Source: Pedobacter sp. KBS0701
Lineage (GTDB): Bacteria > Bacteroidota > Bacteroidia > Sphingobacteriales > Sphingobacteriaceae
Reading direction: 5' to 3'
DNA length: 64,000 bases
Assembly: GCF_005938645.2 (NCBI RefSeq)
Contig: NZ_CP042171.1
Coordinates: 682,001-746,000 of the forward strand
The position numbers and the translations under genes are program-made. Below, piece by piece: positions 51,892 to 61,972 of the stretch. Position 1 is the first letter of the stretch, and each line of letters starts with the position of its first letter. The notes below the pieces were generated by a model. It searched no databases, was not told the origin of the DNA, and worked only from the letters and a program-made list of their open reading frames with translations.

Positions 51892-54627
51892 ATGAAAAAA
51901 CAGCTATTTTATGTATTGCTTGGGTTTTATTTACTCCCATTAACCTCTTTTGCGCAAAATATTATAAAAGGTAAGGTTGCAACATTGAAAGGAGAAGGAA
52001 TTATAGCCGCTTCTGTTAAGGAGAAAGGTACAGGAAAGGGTACTGTTACCGATCAGAATGGAGATTTTCAGATTTCAGTTTCTGATAAAGGAACCCTAGT
52101 TGTAAGTGCTATTGGATATGAAACCAGAGAAGTAGTAACTACAAACGGACCTTTAACAATTATTTTATCGGAAAGTGCACAAAATCTTGGCGATTTTGTG
52201 GTGGTTGGAACCCGTGGTAAAGGCCGCTCTTCTATTCTTACGCCTGTTCCTGTTGATGTGATCAAGATTAATCAGGTGAACATGCCTACTGCAAAAATGG
52301 ATTTAACTTCAATTTTAAACGCTGCTTCACCGTCTTTTAATTTTAACAAACAAAGCGGATCTGATGGTGCAGATCAAATAGATTTGGCTACGCTTAGAGG
52401 TTTGGGGCCAGATCAGACATTGGTTTTGGTAAATGGCAAACGTCGTCACCAAACAGCCTTTGTTGCAGTATTCGGAACCAGGGGAAGAGGAAATTCAGGA
52501 ACAGATTTAAATGCGATTCCGGAATCTTCGATAGACCGTGTTGAGATTTTACGCGATGGTGCATCGGCACAATATGGATCGGATGCAATTGCAGGGGTAA
52601 TTAACCTAATATTGAAAAAGGATGTTGGCGTTTTAAGTGTTAATACAGGGTATTCAGGTTATTATGATCCAAGAAACAACACCCACTATGCTAAAGAACT
52701 GGGGCAGTATCGCCAGGGTGGCGCAATTGATGGGAATGCGTTTTCGTTAGGGGCCAATTATGGTGTTGCACTGGGTAAGCATGATGGCTTTATTAATTTC
52801 TCCGGAAACTTTTTTGCTAATGGAAAAACATTCAGACAAAATCTGAATACAGATTTAAGTACCAAAGATGGTTTGCCTATTAATACGGTGAGGAGATCTA
52901 CTGGTGATGGATCGGTAACCTCTGGCGGTTTAATGTATAATATGGAACTGCCAATTGCAAATACAAAAACAGTCATTTACTCTTTTGGAGGTGGTAATAT
53001 AAAAGCCTCTGATGCTTATGCGTATACCAGAAATTTATCAGAGCGGCCTGAGCGTTTTCCTGACGGGGTTGCAGGAAATCCAATTTTACAAACCACAATA
53101 GACGGAGAAACTTATTTTGATCCGATCATCCAGACAAAAATCCAGGATTTATCCTTTGCAGCAGGTGTAAAAGGTATATGGGGTAAAGACTGGAACTGGG
53201 ATTTAAGCAATACACTAGGACGTAACAATTTTCATTTTTATGGCGATCAAACATTTAATGCTTCTCTTGGTGCCGGTAAAACTCATTTTGATGATGGGGG
53301 TTTTTCATTTTTGCAAAATACAGTCAACTTTAATTTAAGTAAGGCAATTCCAACTGTTGCCTCCGGTTTGAATTTGGCTTTTGGCTTAGAGCATAGATAT
53401 GAAAACTATAAAATTTATGCAGGAGAAAAAGATTCATATTCTAACTATAACCCAGATAAAGCTACAGGTTCTCAAGGTTTTCCGGGTTATCAGCCAGGCG
53501 ATGAAGTTAACGCGGGCCGATCTAATGTTGCTGCTTATGTTGATGCAGAATTGGATGCTACCGATAAGTGGCTTATAGGTGTTGCTGTCAGGGCAGAAAA
53601 TTACAATGATTTTGGCTTCACCAGTAACTACAAATTTGCGACACGTTATAAATTAACAAACAATTTTAATGTTCGTGGATCGATAAGTACAGGTTTTCGT
53701 GCACCATCACTACAACAAATTAATTTCAGCAATACGTTTACAAACGTGCAGGGAGGCAAGGTTTTCGAAGTTAAAATCGCGCCGAACTACAGTCCAATTA
53801 CAAAAGCAGCCGGAATTCCTGATCTTAAACAAGAAAAATCTGTTAATGCAAGTTTAGGCTTTTCGTGGAAACCGGTTTCTGAAATTACGGTAACCCTGGA
53901 TGGTTATCGCATTAATATTAAAGATAGGGTGGTATTATCTGGTCAATTTGATGAAAGTATACCCGCTTTAAAACCAATTTTGAATCAATTGAATGTATCA
54001 CAGGCACAATTTTTTGCAAATGCGGTTAACACCACAAATTATGGTTTGGATTTAGTTGTAGATTATACTAAACGCTTTGATAATAAAAGCATTAAGATCT
54101 TATTTACTGGGAACTTAAATCATTTAAATATTGATAAAATTAATATTCCTAATGCTTTAAATGGTTCTTATGAAAATCAGCAGGCATTTTTTAGTGACAG
54201 AGAGCAAGCATATATTAAAGCATCTGCTCCTCCTGTAAAACTGGGTTTAAACTTAGATTATGGGTTTGGTAATTGGATGGTTGGAACGCATTTTCTATAC
54301 TATGGCAAAATTTCGATTTTAGGTTATGGTTATGCAAACACTTATCCACCTTTGGTTGAACTGGATAATGATCCAAGCAAAACGGTTTTAGAACAGTTCA
54401 ATTATTCAGGCAAAATGGTTACCGATATTTATGGTTCTTACAAAATCTCGAAAAAAGTGACGGTGTTTTTTGGTGCAGATAACGTTTTTAATATTCACCC
54501 TGATTATGGTTACGTACAAGGCGCAAAACTTTCTGCCTACGATGGTGAAACAGGTGGTGCATGGGATGCCGTTCAAATGGGTTTTAATGGTCGGAGGCTC
54601 TTTACCAAATTGGCTTTTAACTTTTAA
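51892..54627 (+). CDS. TonB-dependent receptor with CarboxypepD_reg-like domain
   Basis: A 911-residue outer-membrane active transporter. A signal peptide (1-22, TSFAQ) is followed by a CarboxypepD_reg-like domain (about 24-95) and then the plug, with TLRGLGPDQTLVLVNGKRRH and SIDRVEILRDGASAQYGSDA (about 205-225). The C-terminal barrel ends in an aromatic strand (RLFTKLAFNF). This plug signature is found in receptors of the iron or vitamin type. No SusD follows, and the substrate is unknown. It is transcribed alone and divergent from hscA. Confidence 0.93.
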   Translation: MKKQLFYVLLGFYLLPLTSFAQNIIKGKVATLKGEGIIAASVKEKGTGKGTVTDQNGDFQISVSDKGTLVVSAIGYETREVVTTNGPLTIILSESAQNLGDFVVVGTRGKGRSSILTPVPVDVIKINQVNMPTAKMDLTSILNAASPSFNFNKQSGSDGADQIDLATLRGLGPDQTLVLVNGKRRHQTAFVAVFGTRGRGNSGTDLNAIPESSIDRVEILRDGASAQYGSDAIAGVINLILKKDVGVLSVNTGYSGYYDPRNNTHYAKELGQYRQGGAIDGNAFSLGANYGVALGKHDGFINFSGNFFANGKTFRQNLNTDLSTKDGLPINTVRRSTGDGSVTSGGLMYNMELPIANTKTVIYSFGGGNIKASDAYAYTRNLSERPERFPDGVAGNPILQTTIDGETYFDPIIQTKIQDLSFAAGVKGIWGKDWNWDLSNTLGRNNFHFYGDQTFNASLGAGKTHFDDGGFSFLQNTVNFNLSKAIPTVASGLNLAFGLEHRYENYKIYAGEKDSYSNYNPDKATGSQGFPGYQPGDEVNAGRSNVAAYVDAELDATDKWLIGVAVRAENYNDFGFTSNYKFATRYKLTNNFNVRGSISTGFRAPSLQQINFSNTFTNVQGGKVFEVKIAPNYSPITKAAGIPDLKQEKSVNASLGFSWKPVSEITVTLDGYRINIKDRVVLSGQFDESIPALKPILNQLNVSQAQFFANAVNTTNYGLDLVVDYTKRFDNKSIKILFTGNLNHLNIDKINIPNALNGSYENQQAFFSDREQAYIKASAPPVKLGLNLDYGFGNWMVGTHFLYYGKISILGYGYANTYPPLVELDNDPSKTVLEQFNYSGKMVTDIYGSYKISKKVTVFFGADNVFNIHPDYGYVQGAKLSAYDGETGGAWDAVQMGFNGRRLFTKLAFNF

Positions 54628-54649
54628 AAGGGGCTGAATATCGATGCTT

Positions 54650-55095
54650 AAAGAGGCTGTGTCGTAAATATAGAATTGTCATCCTGAAGAATAATTAATA
54701 GTTTAAAATCAATAAGAGTGAGGTGTAATTCTCTTTTTTTGTCCTACGGCGCGGTCTTGCCTCGGCTCGCCGCCGCCGAAGGGCTCTTTCTTTTTGGCAT
54801 CAAAAAGAAACAAAAACTGCCGGCTGAAAATTTTTCTTTCGAAGCTAGCAGGTTGGCTTAGACTGTGCAGCCCGAAAAATTTGTTAGGCCGGATTTAAGT
54901 AGAACGGGGATACCTTACTATGGCTTAGTTGGATGGAAATGCGAAAGCAGTTAAAATGCTGATTAATAATAATTGCAAAATAACGTTAATGGTAGCTTGC
55001 CAAAAGACTTGTTTTAAATGTCTTACAAAGCGTTTCGACAGGCTCAACGTGACAAATCCAAAATGAATTACTATTTATGATACAGCCTTTTTTTT
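54650..55095. repeat. split copy of the palindromic element enclosing a GC-rich repeat
   Basis: The left arm (54650-54688: AAAGAGGCTGTGTCGTAAAT, then GTCATCCTGAA) and the right arm (about 55030-55095: TTTCGACAGGCTCAACGTGAC, then TTTATGATACAGCC and a T run) are inverted relatives of the element at 34701-34832. Instead of a 25-base centre they flank about 340 bp. That centre holds a perfect 10-bp hairpin TTTCTTTTTG/CAAAAAGAAA and GC-rich words (CTTGCCTCGGCTCGCCGCC). The right arm supplies the last codons of the PepSY gene. Confidence 0.65.
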
Positions 55096-56223
55096 CTTTT
55101 TCCCCCACCAGATCAAAAATCCGGTAGTGGGCAAGGTTGCAATAATTAATGAAGCCATAAATGCCAGTATCTTAGTAGGCCAGCCAAATAGGCCACCATC
55201 ATGCATATCAAGATTTGAATTACGCCATTTTACACCCAATGGCTTATTCTGATGTAACATTTGATCCGTAAGCAAACCCGTATTTGGATTGAAGTAGAAA
55301 TAATTTAATCCACGCCAGGCATCTCCCGAATGAATGATCTGAACGGTAGCCATCATACTTGCTTTTTTTTCTTCAGGATAATTTAGCAGGATCGCTTTGT
55401 AATTCCCTTTATTTAATCTGATCAGCGTATTTAAGGCCAGATTACTGGCTAATCTGGTTTTATGTTCAGCCGGAGATTGTACGTATTCTCTTAACAGATT
55501 CGGCTTTTTAGCTGTGCCTAATGACTTATAAATGCCCAGTTCCCACCATTTAAATGACCACACCAGGCCTGTGATAACGATTACCAGTGCAAATGGAATC
55601 ACATAAAAACCAAACGTACTGTGCAAATCCCAGTTAAGTCGTTTAAACCTTGCATTCCATTTTACTGTTAAGCGTTGTCTGATGTTTTTTAGCTTTTTGG
55701 GGAGCTAGATGATAAAGCCTGTAATAATGATCACTAAGAACAGGAGGACAGAAGAGCCTACGATAAGACTTCCAATAGGTTTCTTAAATAACAGGTATTG
55801 ATGAATCAGTCTGACTATACTGAAAAATTCATGTTTAAGATCAATAACACCGAGAACCTTTCCGCTAAACTGATCGATATACACATCTTTATTATATGCT
55901 ACCTGACCAAGATAAAAAATTGATTTAGCTTTTTTATTGGCTTTAGAAGCTGAAAATACATAGGCGTATTGATCTGATTTTACTTCTACTCGATTAAAAT
56001 TTTCATCAGCAGGAAGTGCCTTCTGCGCTTTTTCTTCTAAAATATACAAAGGCAATGGTTTACCAACTGCCTTTGTATAAACAATACCCTGATGGAAAAA
56101 ATTGAACAACTCCTCTTCGAAAACGTATATACAGCCCGTAAAGGCTACAATAGTAATGATAACACCACTAATCAGGCCAAGCCACAGGTGTATTAAAGCA
56201 GCTATTTTTTTAAATTTTTTCAA
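55075..56223 (-). pseudogene. PepSY-associated membrane protein interrupted by an in-frame amber codon
   Basis: One 382-codon frame encodes a typical four-helix PepSY_TM protein: KKIAALIHLWLGLISGVII at the start, a periplasmic PepSY part, FFSIVRLIHQYLLF, then after the break LNWDLHSTFGFYVIPFALV and the last helix ending IWWGKKKKKAVS. A TAG at 55705-55707 (codon 173) falls in GFII-stop-LPKKLKNIRQ, where the family has Trp; a single G-to-A change from TGG explains it. The gene starts four bases after the siderophore receptor, consistent with a ferric-siderophore reductase role. It is either a recent pseudogene or read through. Confidence 0.85.
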
Positions 56224-56227
56224 GATT

Positions 56228-58708
56228 TTAATTGAAAGTATAACCCAGCGTAAATAAATAATTTGAAGGCGTACCCGGGAAAAGCCTTAAGTAATCGTAC
56301 CCGCCAACCCAATGCGCTTTATTCGTAATATTATTCATGTTAAACTGTACTTGTACCTTACCAACATTATAATAAAGTGCAGCATTGAATAAAGTATAGC
56401 TTGGAATCGTTTGATTAAAATTCAAAGATAAAATTCTGGAATCTACATAATTTGAACCTGCACCAATCCCTAATCCTTTCAAAATACCATCACTAAAGTT
56501 ATATTTTGCCCAGATGTTGGCGGTATGATGAGGTGCATTTGGTTTCTGTATACCAATTTCTGATGCAACAGGACTATCTGTAATCATTGCCTGATTATAA
56601 GAATAAGAAGCCAATATGCTCAATTGAGGAATAATGCGGCCAATAACATCGAATTCAATCCCTCTTGAACGTTCTTCGCCTACGGAACGTAAAAGATCTG
56701 GTTGGCCGGCAACATTTGCTGGATAAAGCACGTTGGTTTGTTTAATCTGGTAAATGGCTGCAGAGGCCGTTAAGTGATCATCCATCCAACTCGTTTTTGC
56801 ACCAAATTCAATCATATTGCTTTTTAGAGGATCAAATGGTCCGCCGGCATTTGGGTTGGAAATGGCCGAAGCAGTTTGTGGCGTATAACCCATTACGTAA
56901 GTTCCGTAAAGGTTAATGTTTTGTGTGGCTGAGTAAACTAAACCAAATCTCGGTAGTAATGCTTTAGAATATGCTTTCGCTTCAGTCGGTTTAAGATAGT
57001 TTGCAAAATCCGTATAATATTCATATCGTAAACCCACTAAGGCTTGTAATTTACCAAATTTGATATTATCCTGTACATAACCGGCATGTAGAAAATAGTA
57101 TGTTGGATCATAGGCAGCCTGGGTAAAAAAGTTTTTACTATCATCCTGCATGCGTTGTGATCCCATTACATCATTCAGGTTGAACGATGGTACATTCGGT
57201 ACCAGCAAATTATTTACCACAAGGAACCGCTTGATATAATTGGTAGGATCCTTATCATAGTCTGACTTCACAAAGCTTATAGCGCCGGTATTTGCTGCAT
57301 TGCGATAGTTGTTGGCCGTTAGTTGGGAAGCGCCAACCGGAAGTTTTTCACTGGCAAAATCATATCCGGCTACAATGGTTTGCTCAATTTTTCCGGTTTT
57401 TATTTTATAATTAATAAAGCCGGAGAAGTTATCAATATACCTTTTTCGGATACGGTTAAAAATTTGCATGGCAATTAGATTATCCACAGGTTTTCCGGTA
57501 GCATCTAAAGCATAGGCGTTGGCACTTCTATGTTCATACAAATCTTCACTGTATCCTGTCTTCATGTAAGAAGCTGTAAAATTCAGGTTATCACTAAAAC
57601 GGTGATTTAAGGAAAGCGCAACATTATAAGTTTTCTCATTCAGCCGATCGTTTCCAGTATTTAGTGAAGTTGATTGTGGCGTAGAATACAGGTTCCCATT
57701 CCCAAAAACGGATTGACCACGATCTAAACGGCTTTTAGAATCATTGTAAACCAGGTCGAAGTTTAAACTGGTGTTTTTCGAAGGTAAGAACGTGAGTGAT
57801 GGCGCAATAACCACATTTTTATCAAATTGTAAATCGCGGAATGAATTTGCATCCTCGTAACCAAAGTTTAAGCGATAAAGTAATGTACTATCTTTGTTTG
57901 CAGGTCCTGTTACATCGGCAAGAGCACGGAAAGTGTTGTAACTTCCCATTGAAAGGCTCAGTGATTTACGCGTTTCTGCCAAGGGTTTTTTGGTTACGCG
58001 GTTAATCACACCGCCGGGACTCGCATTGCCATAAAGTGCTGATGAGGGGCCTTTCAATACTTCAACACGCTCCAGGTAATTGGCCAGAGGCTGTTTCCAG
58101 AAACCAGTGCTGGTACGCATGCCATTAATTAACTGGGTATTGCTACCGCCATTAATTCTGAAACCACGGATCGTGATGTCATCATAAAATGTGAACTGAT
58201 TTACACCACTGAAGTTTTTGACCACTTCACCAACCCGTACAGCACCCTGATCTGCAATTAGTTCTTTACTTGCATAAGAAACCGATTGTGGTAAATCTTT
58301 TAATAAAATTTCTGATTTACTTCCAATAAATGTGGCGGTATTTTTATAGGTTTTTTCTTTCCTGCCGGTTATTTCAACCTGTTGTAAATCTGATTTTGTT
58401 GGAGATAAGCTCACATTCAAAGTGATTTTATCACGATTCAGATTAATATTTCTGCTGGTAGTGATGTAACCAACATAGCTGAATTTAATTATCGATATGG
58501 TTTTGCTCACAGATAAATTAAAATTTCCCTTTTGATCGGTGATTGTTTTTTCATTTCCATGGTCAGCATATACGTTAACTCCAGGGATCACTTCACCGGA
58601 TTCATCGGTTACTTTGCCATTAATGGTCACCACTTGCTGAGCCGAGGCAAGGGCATAAATACCCGTAAAAACAATCAGAAATAACAGTTTCTTATAAAGA
58701 TTAGACAT
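56228..58708 (-). CDS. TonB-dependent siderophore receptor
   Basis: An 826-residue outer-membrane receptor of the ferric-siderophore type. A signal peptide (1-23, ALASAQ) is followed by a CarboxypepD_reg-like domain (about 25-110) and a plug with SVSYASKELIADQGAVRVGE, DDITIRGFRINGG and LERVEVLKGPSSALYGNASP, the siderophore receptor signature. The barrel ends LFTLGYTFN. It has the best promoter in the window (58753-58783) with an AT palindrome near the expected start site, suggesting iron control. The PepSY protein follows in the same operon. Confidence 0.94.
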   Translation of the reverse strand: MSNLYKKLLFLIVFTGIYALASAQQVVTINGKVTDESGEVIPGVNVYADHGNEKTITDQKGNFNLSVSKTISIIKFSYVGYITTSRNINLNRDKITLNVSLSPTKSDLQQVEITGRKEKTYKNTATFIGSKSEILLKDLPQSVSYASKELIADQGAVRVGEVVKNFSGVNQFTFYDDITIRGFRINGGSNTQLINGMRTSTGFWKQPLANYLERVEVLKGPSSALYGNASPGGVINRVTKKPLAETRKSLSLSMGSYNTFRALADVTGPANKDSTLLYRLNFGYEDANSFRDLQFDKNVVIAPSLTFLPSKNTSLNFDLVYNDSKSRLDRGQSVFGNGNLYSTPQSTSLNTGNDRLNEKTYNVALSLNHRFSDNLNFTASYMKTGYSEDLYEHRSANAYALDATGKPVDNLIAMQIFNRIRKRYIDNFSGFINYKIKTGKIEQTIVAGYDFASEKLPVGASQLTANNYRNAANTGAISFVKSDYDKDPTNYIKRFLVVNNLLVPNVPSFNLNDVMGSQRMQDDSKNFFTQAAYDPTYYFLHAGYVQDNIKFGKLQALVGLRYEYYTDFANYLKPTEAKAYSKALLPRFGLVYSATQNINLYGTYVMGYTPQTASAISNPNAGGPFDPLKSNMIEFGAKTSWMDDHLTASAAIYQIKQTNVLYPANVAGQPDLLRSVGEERSRGIEFDVIGRIIPQLSILASYSYNQAMITDSPVASEIGIQKPNAPHHTANIWAKYNFSDGILKGLGIGAGSNYVDSRILSLNFNQTIPSYTLFNAALYYNVGKVQVQFNMNNITNKAHWVGGYDYLRLFPGTPSNYLFTLGYTFN

Positions 58709-58735
58709 TGAAATTTGTTTGGTTTTTATTTAGAC

Positions 58736-58783
58736 TTATTTTAAATAATGAGCAAATCTAATATATTTCTGAAATGTTACAAA
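58736..58783 (-). promoter_or_regulatory. complete -33/-7 promoter and AT-rich palindrome of the siderophore receptor
   Basis: On the minus strand TTTG (58783-58780), a 19-base spacer and TAGATTTG (58760-58753) match the Bacteroidota promoter consensus perfectly. The start site is expected about 5-8 bases further on, inside the palindrome TTATTTTAAATAA (58736-58748), 27 bases before the coding region. A repressor site such as a Fur-type operator is a reasonable guess; the match to known Fur boxes is weak. Confidence 0.75.
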
Positions 58784-58859
58784 AGGAAAATAAAATAATT
58801 GGAGGCTTTTATGAGTTGGGAAGATGAGTGGTCGGTAAGATATAAGATATCCAAATAGA

Positions 58860-60095
58860 CTATTTCTTGTTTTTTTCTTCAATCCACAAGCTCATGTATT
58901 TTGTACTCAGTACCGTGTGGTGATTTAATATCTGTCCGAAAAAGTTATTTTGTCGGTGTGTAGTTAGATCTGAAGCTAATCTTTCGATTTCTTTAATGAA
59001 CTGATCAGCAAAATATTTTGCTGAATATCTTTGGTTAATGATTTGTACACCGTTCTGCTGTGCATTTTGCCAGGCATTTTTATCTTGATAAAGTTTTACA
59101 GCTTCCTCGATAAAAAGCTCCAGATCATCTTCGATACCGCCATTCCAATCTAAATCACCTTTCATGGCTTCTGCACCAACAGATGTAGTTACCGACGGCG
59201 TGCCAACCCGCATGGCATCAATAAATTTACCTTTTACACCTGCGCCAAATTGAATAGGGGCAAGTAATATTCGATGTTTAGCAATGGTTTCCTTTGCATT
59301 TACAGCTCTTCCTTTAATTAAGAATTTTTCGTTTTTATTATCTAGTTGCAGCACTTTTTGCGAGGCATAAGATCCGAATATATTCAAATTTGTGCTTGGG
59401 AGCCTTTTTCTGAGCAGAGGCCAGATCCTGGTTTTTAAAACCTGAACGGTATTCCAGTTGGGCTCATGAAGGAAATTGCCAATGAAAACAAAATCTGTCC
59501 GGTCTTCAAAGGGAATCCATTTTTCGATAACTTGCTGATTGATTTCTTCTTCAAGAAATGGTAAATAATAAATCAGTGAAGGATCAATTTTGAATTGATT
59601 TTTCAGGATATCCATCTCCACTTCTGAAATGATTAAAGATAAATCGCAACGTAAAATTGAAGCAATTTCGCGCTTTGCAGTATCAGAAAACAAATCGATT
59701 TCGGTTTGCTTTTTATCGCTTTGCTGGCGGGCACTTCGCAGGCAATGTAAATCTTCAGTATCTAGAATCCTTAATGCATTGGGGCATTCCTGTTGAACCC
59801 TCCAGCCATATTGTTCTTCTACCATAAAACGGTCGAACATGACAATTTCAGGGTTTAGTGTTTTTAAAAATGAATTAAAGCTTTCATCATTCAGCTTTAT
59901 TTGCTGCTCAATAACAGGAGTTTGTGTGAAATCATAACTGAAATCACTTTTTGATGCAGCGGAGGCAAAAGTGATTTCGTAACCTTTGTTCAAAAATAAA
60001 TCGACCAGTTGAATCATCCGTGTTCCCGCTGCCGAAGAAGTGGGTTCGGGCCAGACTAATCCAATAATCAATAATTTTTTTACGCTTCTACTCAT
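58860..60095 (-). CDS. glycosyltransferase (GT-B fold, family 4-like)
   Basis: A 411-residue cytoplasmic sugar transferase. The N-terminal Rossmann half starts KKLLIIGLVWPEPTSSAAGT, with the glycine-serine rich loop typical of acceptor binding. The C-terminal half shows FVFIGNFLHEPNWNTVQVL and the donor motif APIQFGAGVKGKFIDAMRVG followed by GTPSVTTSVGAEAM. The donor and acceptor are unknown. No other polysaccharide genes adjoin it, so it is an isolated transferase. It is divergent from miaE. Confidence 0.88.
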   Translation of the reverse strand: MSRSVKKLLIIGLVWPEPTSSAAGTRMIQLVDLFLNKGYEITFASAASKSDFSYDFTQTPVIEQQIKLNDESFNSFLKTLNPEIVMFDRFMVEEQYGWRVQQECPNALRILDTEDLHCLRSARQQSDKKQTEIDLFSDTAKREIASILRCDLSLIISEVEMDILKNQFKIDPSLIYYLPFLEEEINQQVIEKWIPFEDRTDFVFIGNFLHEPNWNTVQVLKTRIWPLLRKRLPSTNLNIFGSYASQKVLQLDNKNEKFLIKGRAVNAKETIAKHRILLAPIQFGAGVKGKFIDAMRVGTPSVTTSVGAEAMKGDLDWNGGIEDDLELFIEEAVKLYQDKNAWQNAQQNGVQIINQRYSAKYFADQFIKEIERLASDLTTHRQNNFFGQILNHHTVLSTKYMSLWIEEKNKK

Positions 60096-60246
60096 TTTCT
60101 ACAAAATAAGCTCTTTTTTTTTGCTCCCGCAGATAAATGTGATTTTCGCGGATTAAAATCTAGATTTGCAATTATCTACTAAATCTGCGGGATATATAAA
60201 CGTATCTTAAATATTCTTAATTTTGCAGCTCAATTACAAGCACCAG

Positions 60247-60828
60247 ATGTTAGGATTAAAATTATTGACAGACCCACGTTGGGCGAATATTGCGGAATCG
60301 AATTTAGAAGAAATTTTATCTGACCATGCCTGGTGCGAACAAAAAGCGGCTACCAATGCCATTACCTTGATCACTCAAAATTCTGAACATCAGGATCTGG
60401 TAGATGAATTAACCGCCATTGCCATTGAAGAAATGCAGCATTTCCAGATGGTAATTGAAATTATAAAAAAACGGGGTTATACTTTAAGCCGTGAGCGGAA
60501 AGATGACTACGTTGGTCGTTTGGTGAAATTCAGTAAAAAAGACGGAAGCCGGAATATGGCTTTTATTGACAGGTTATTGTTTGCAGCAATGATTGAAGCC
60601 CGAAGTTGCGAACGGTTCAGGGTACTTTCGTTAAATATAAAAGATCAGGAACTCGCCAAGTTTTACCACGAACTTATGGTTTCAGAAGCAGGACATTACA
60701 CGACATTTTTAAACTTTGCACGTAAATACAGTACTGATGTAGATGTAGATAAACGCTGGAAAGAATGGCTGGATTTTGAAGGGGAGTTGATTCAAAGTTT
60801 CGGAACTAAAGAAGCGATACATGGTTAG
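60247..60828 (+). CDS. miaE: tRNA-(ms2io6A37) hydroxylase MiaE
   Basis: A diiron enzyme that hydroxylates the isopentenyl group of the modified adenosine at tRNA position 37. At 193 residues it has the helical bundle with DPRWANIAESNLEEILSDHA, the iron-ligand motifs EEMQHFQM and SEAGHYTTF, and EARSCERF between them. The ATG at 60247 was chosen because the alternative TTG at 60223 lies inside a TAATTTTG -7 box (60218-60225). The stop codon is directly followed by a GTCCGAAG repeat shared with the convergent DUF3810 gene. Confidence 0.9.
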   Translation: MLGLKLLTDPRWANIAESNLEEILSDHAWCEQKAATNAITLITQNSEHQDLVDELTAIAIEEMQHFQMVIEIIKKRGYTLSRERKDDYVGRLVKFSKKDGSRNMAFIDRLLFAAMIEARSCERFRVLSLNIKDQELAKFYHELMVSEAGHYTTFLNFARKYSTDVDVDKRWKEWLDFEGELIQSFGTKEAIHG

Positions 60829-60916
60829 TCCGAAGTCAGATGTCCGAAAGTCGGAAGTTTTTAGCGCATAAATATACTTACTGTCTTCTGACTTCGATCT
60901 TTCCGACCTCCGACTT
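60827..60916. repeat. inverted GTCCGAAG repeat at the miaE/DUF3810 convergent ends
   Basis: The left arm (60827-60857) reads AGTCCGAAGTCAGATGTCCG then AAAGTCGGAAG. The inverted right arm (60885-60916) reads CTTCTGACTTCGATC then TTTCCGACCTCCGACTTA. The left arm begins in the miaE stop codon. The right arm forms the last 12 codons of the DUF3810 gene. It can form a strong hairpin in both transcripts and may act as a two-way terminator. Confidence 0.7.
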
Positions 60917-61966
60917 ATGTATATTCCACAGCCAAATAACTATATCCTGATAGCTATCGATACCTTTTTTCTGGTTGTTGAGTTTTAAAAAGCGATCGAA
61001 AGCGGCATCCATATAACCGAACATATCGCCATTGTATTTGCGCCAGAATTCTTTTTCGGTTTTAAAATCGGCCAGCACCTGTGGTAGGAGTTTTGCACGA
61101 AGTGTTTTATAATCTTCTGGTGATTTCATCCTGATTTCGAATAAAATATACCGTAACATTTCGTAATTGGCAGAATATAGGTAATTCACGTCAGGACTGT
61201 TATTTGCGGTCAGGTATCCCATAAGATTAGCTTCATCTTCGTAAGCAATGCCTAATTGGTGCCCGATTTCGTGGCAGCTCACATAAGGTTTTACGAAATC
61301 TGGCAAATTCATGTTCATATTGGCTTCGCCAGAAAGCGGTGCGTAATAACCCTCGATTCCAATTTTACTGATGATCCATGAATTTAAAACCGATTTTAAA
61401 CAAGGATTGGAATATCTGAATACTGAGTTTTTTTTCTCCATAAATGAGTAAGCAGCTGCAGATTTAGATTCGAGCTCATTAACCGTGTAAGCGGGCACTT
61501 TATTTTGTTTCAATTTTAAGGCATTGGTTTTATCAACGAAATAATTGCCCAGAACAACTAATTCTTTAACATTATATTTTTCGTTGCCAATCCCTAACTC
61601 TTCGCTAATGCTTGGTCGGCTATAATTTAAACCCCATACGATTTTGAAAATGATATAGAGAATTAAGAAAAAGTTTAAAATCTGTAAAGGAATAACAATT
61701 CTATCCTGCTTTTTTAGTGATTTCCGCCTTTTGTAAAATCTAACGATTTTATAAAGTACAAAGCCAATAAGTAAAACATAAATAATATCTCCAATAGCAA
61801 AAGGAAACAAAGAAGATACAAACCTCAAGGCTGAAGAAATGTAAGGATAAAAACCTGTTGAATAATATTTTTGGACAAGGGTAGGGAAGAAGCCAAAAAG
61901 GTAGATCAGCAAAGCAATGATTAAAACTGCAATGAATTTTGAATAGATAGATTTATTTTTTCGCAT
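60878..61966 (-). CDS. DUF3810 membrane zinc-metalloprotease-like protein
   Basis: A 362-residue membrane protein with three helices near the N-terminus (about 10-30, 55-75 and 92-112) and a soluble C-terminal domain. The zinc motif HEIGH (His232, Glu233, His236) is followed by EDEANLMGY. It also has the family's GLNYSRPSISEELG. It is expected to be a membrane-bound peptidase, but no substrate is known. The last ~12 residues (KSEVGKIEVRRQ) are encoded by a dispersed repeat and are unlikely to be conserved. A 38-codon membrane frame ends six bases upstream of the start. Confidence 0.88.
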   Translation of the reverse strand: MRKNKSIYSKFIAVLIIALLIYLFGFFPTLVQKYYSTGFYPYISSALRFVSSLFPFAIGDIIYVLLIGFVLYKIVRFYKRRKSLKKQDRIVIPLQILNFFLILYIIFKIVWGLNYSRPSISEELGIGNEKYNVKELVVLGNYFVDKTNALKLKQNKVPAYTVNELESKSAAAYSFMEKKNSVFRYSNPCLKSVLNSWIISKIGIEGYYAPLSGEANMNMNLPDFVKPYVSCHEIGHQLGIAYEDEANLMGYLTANNSPDVNYLYSANYEMLRYILFEIRMKSPEDYKTLRAKLLPQVLADFKTEKEFWRKYNGDMFGYMDAAFDRFLKLNNQKKGIDSYQDIVIWLWNIHKSEVGKIEVRRQ

Positions 61967-61972
61967 TTTATA

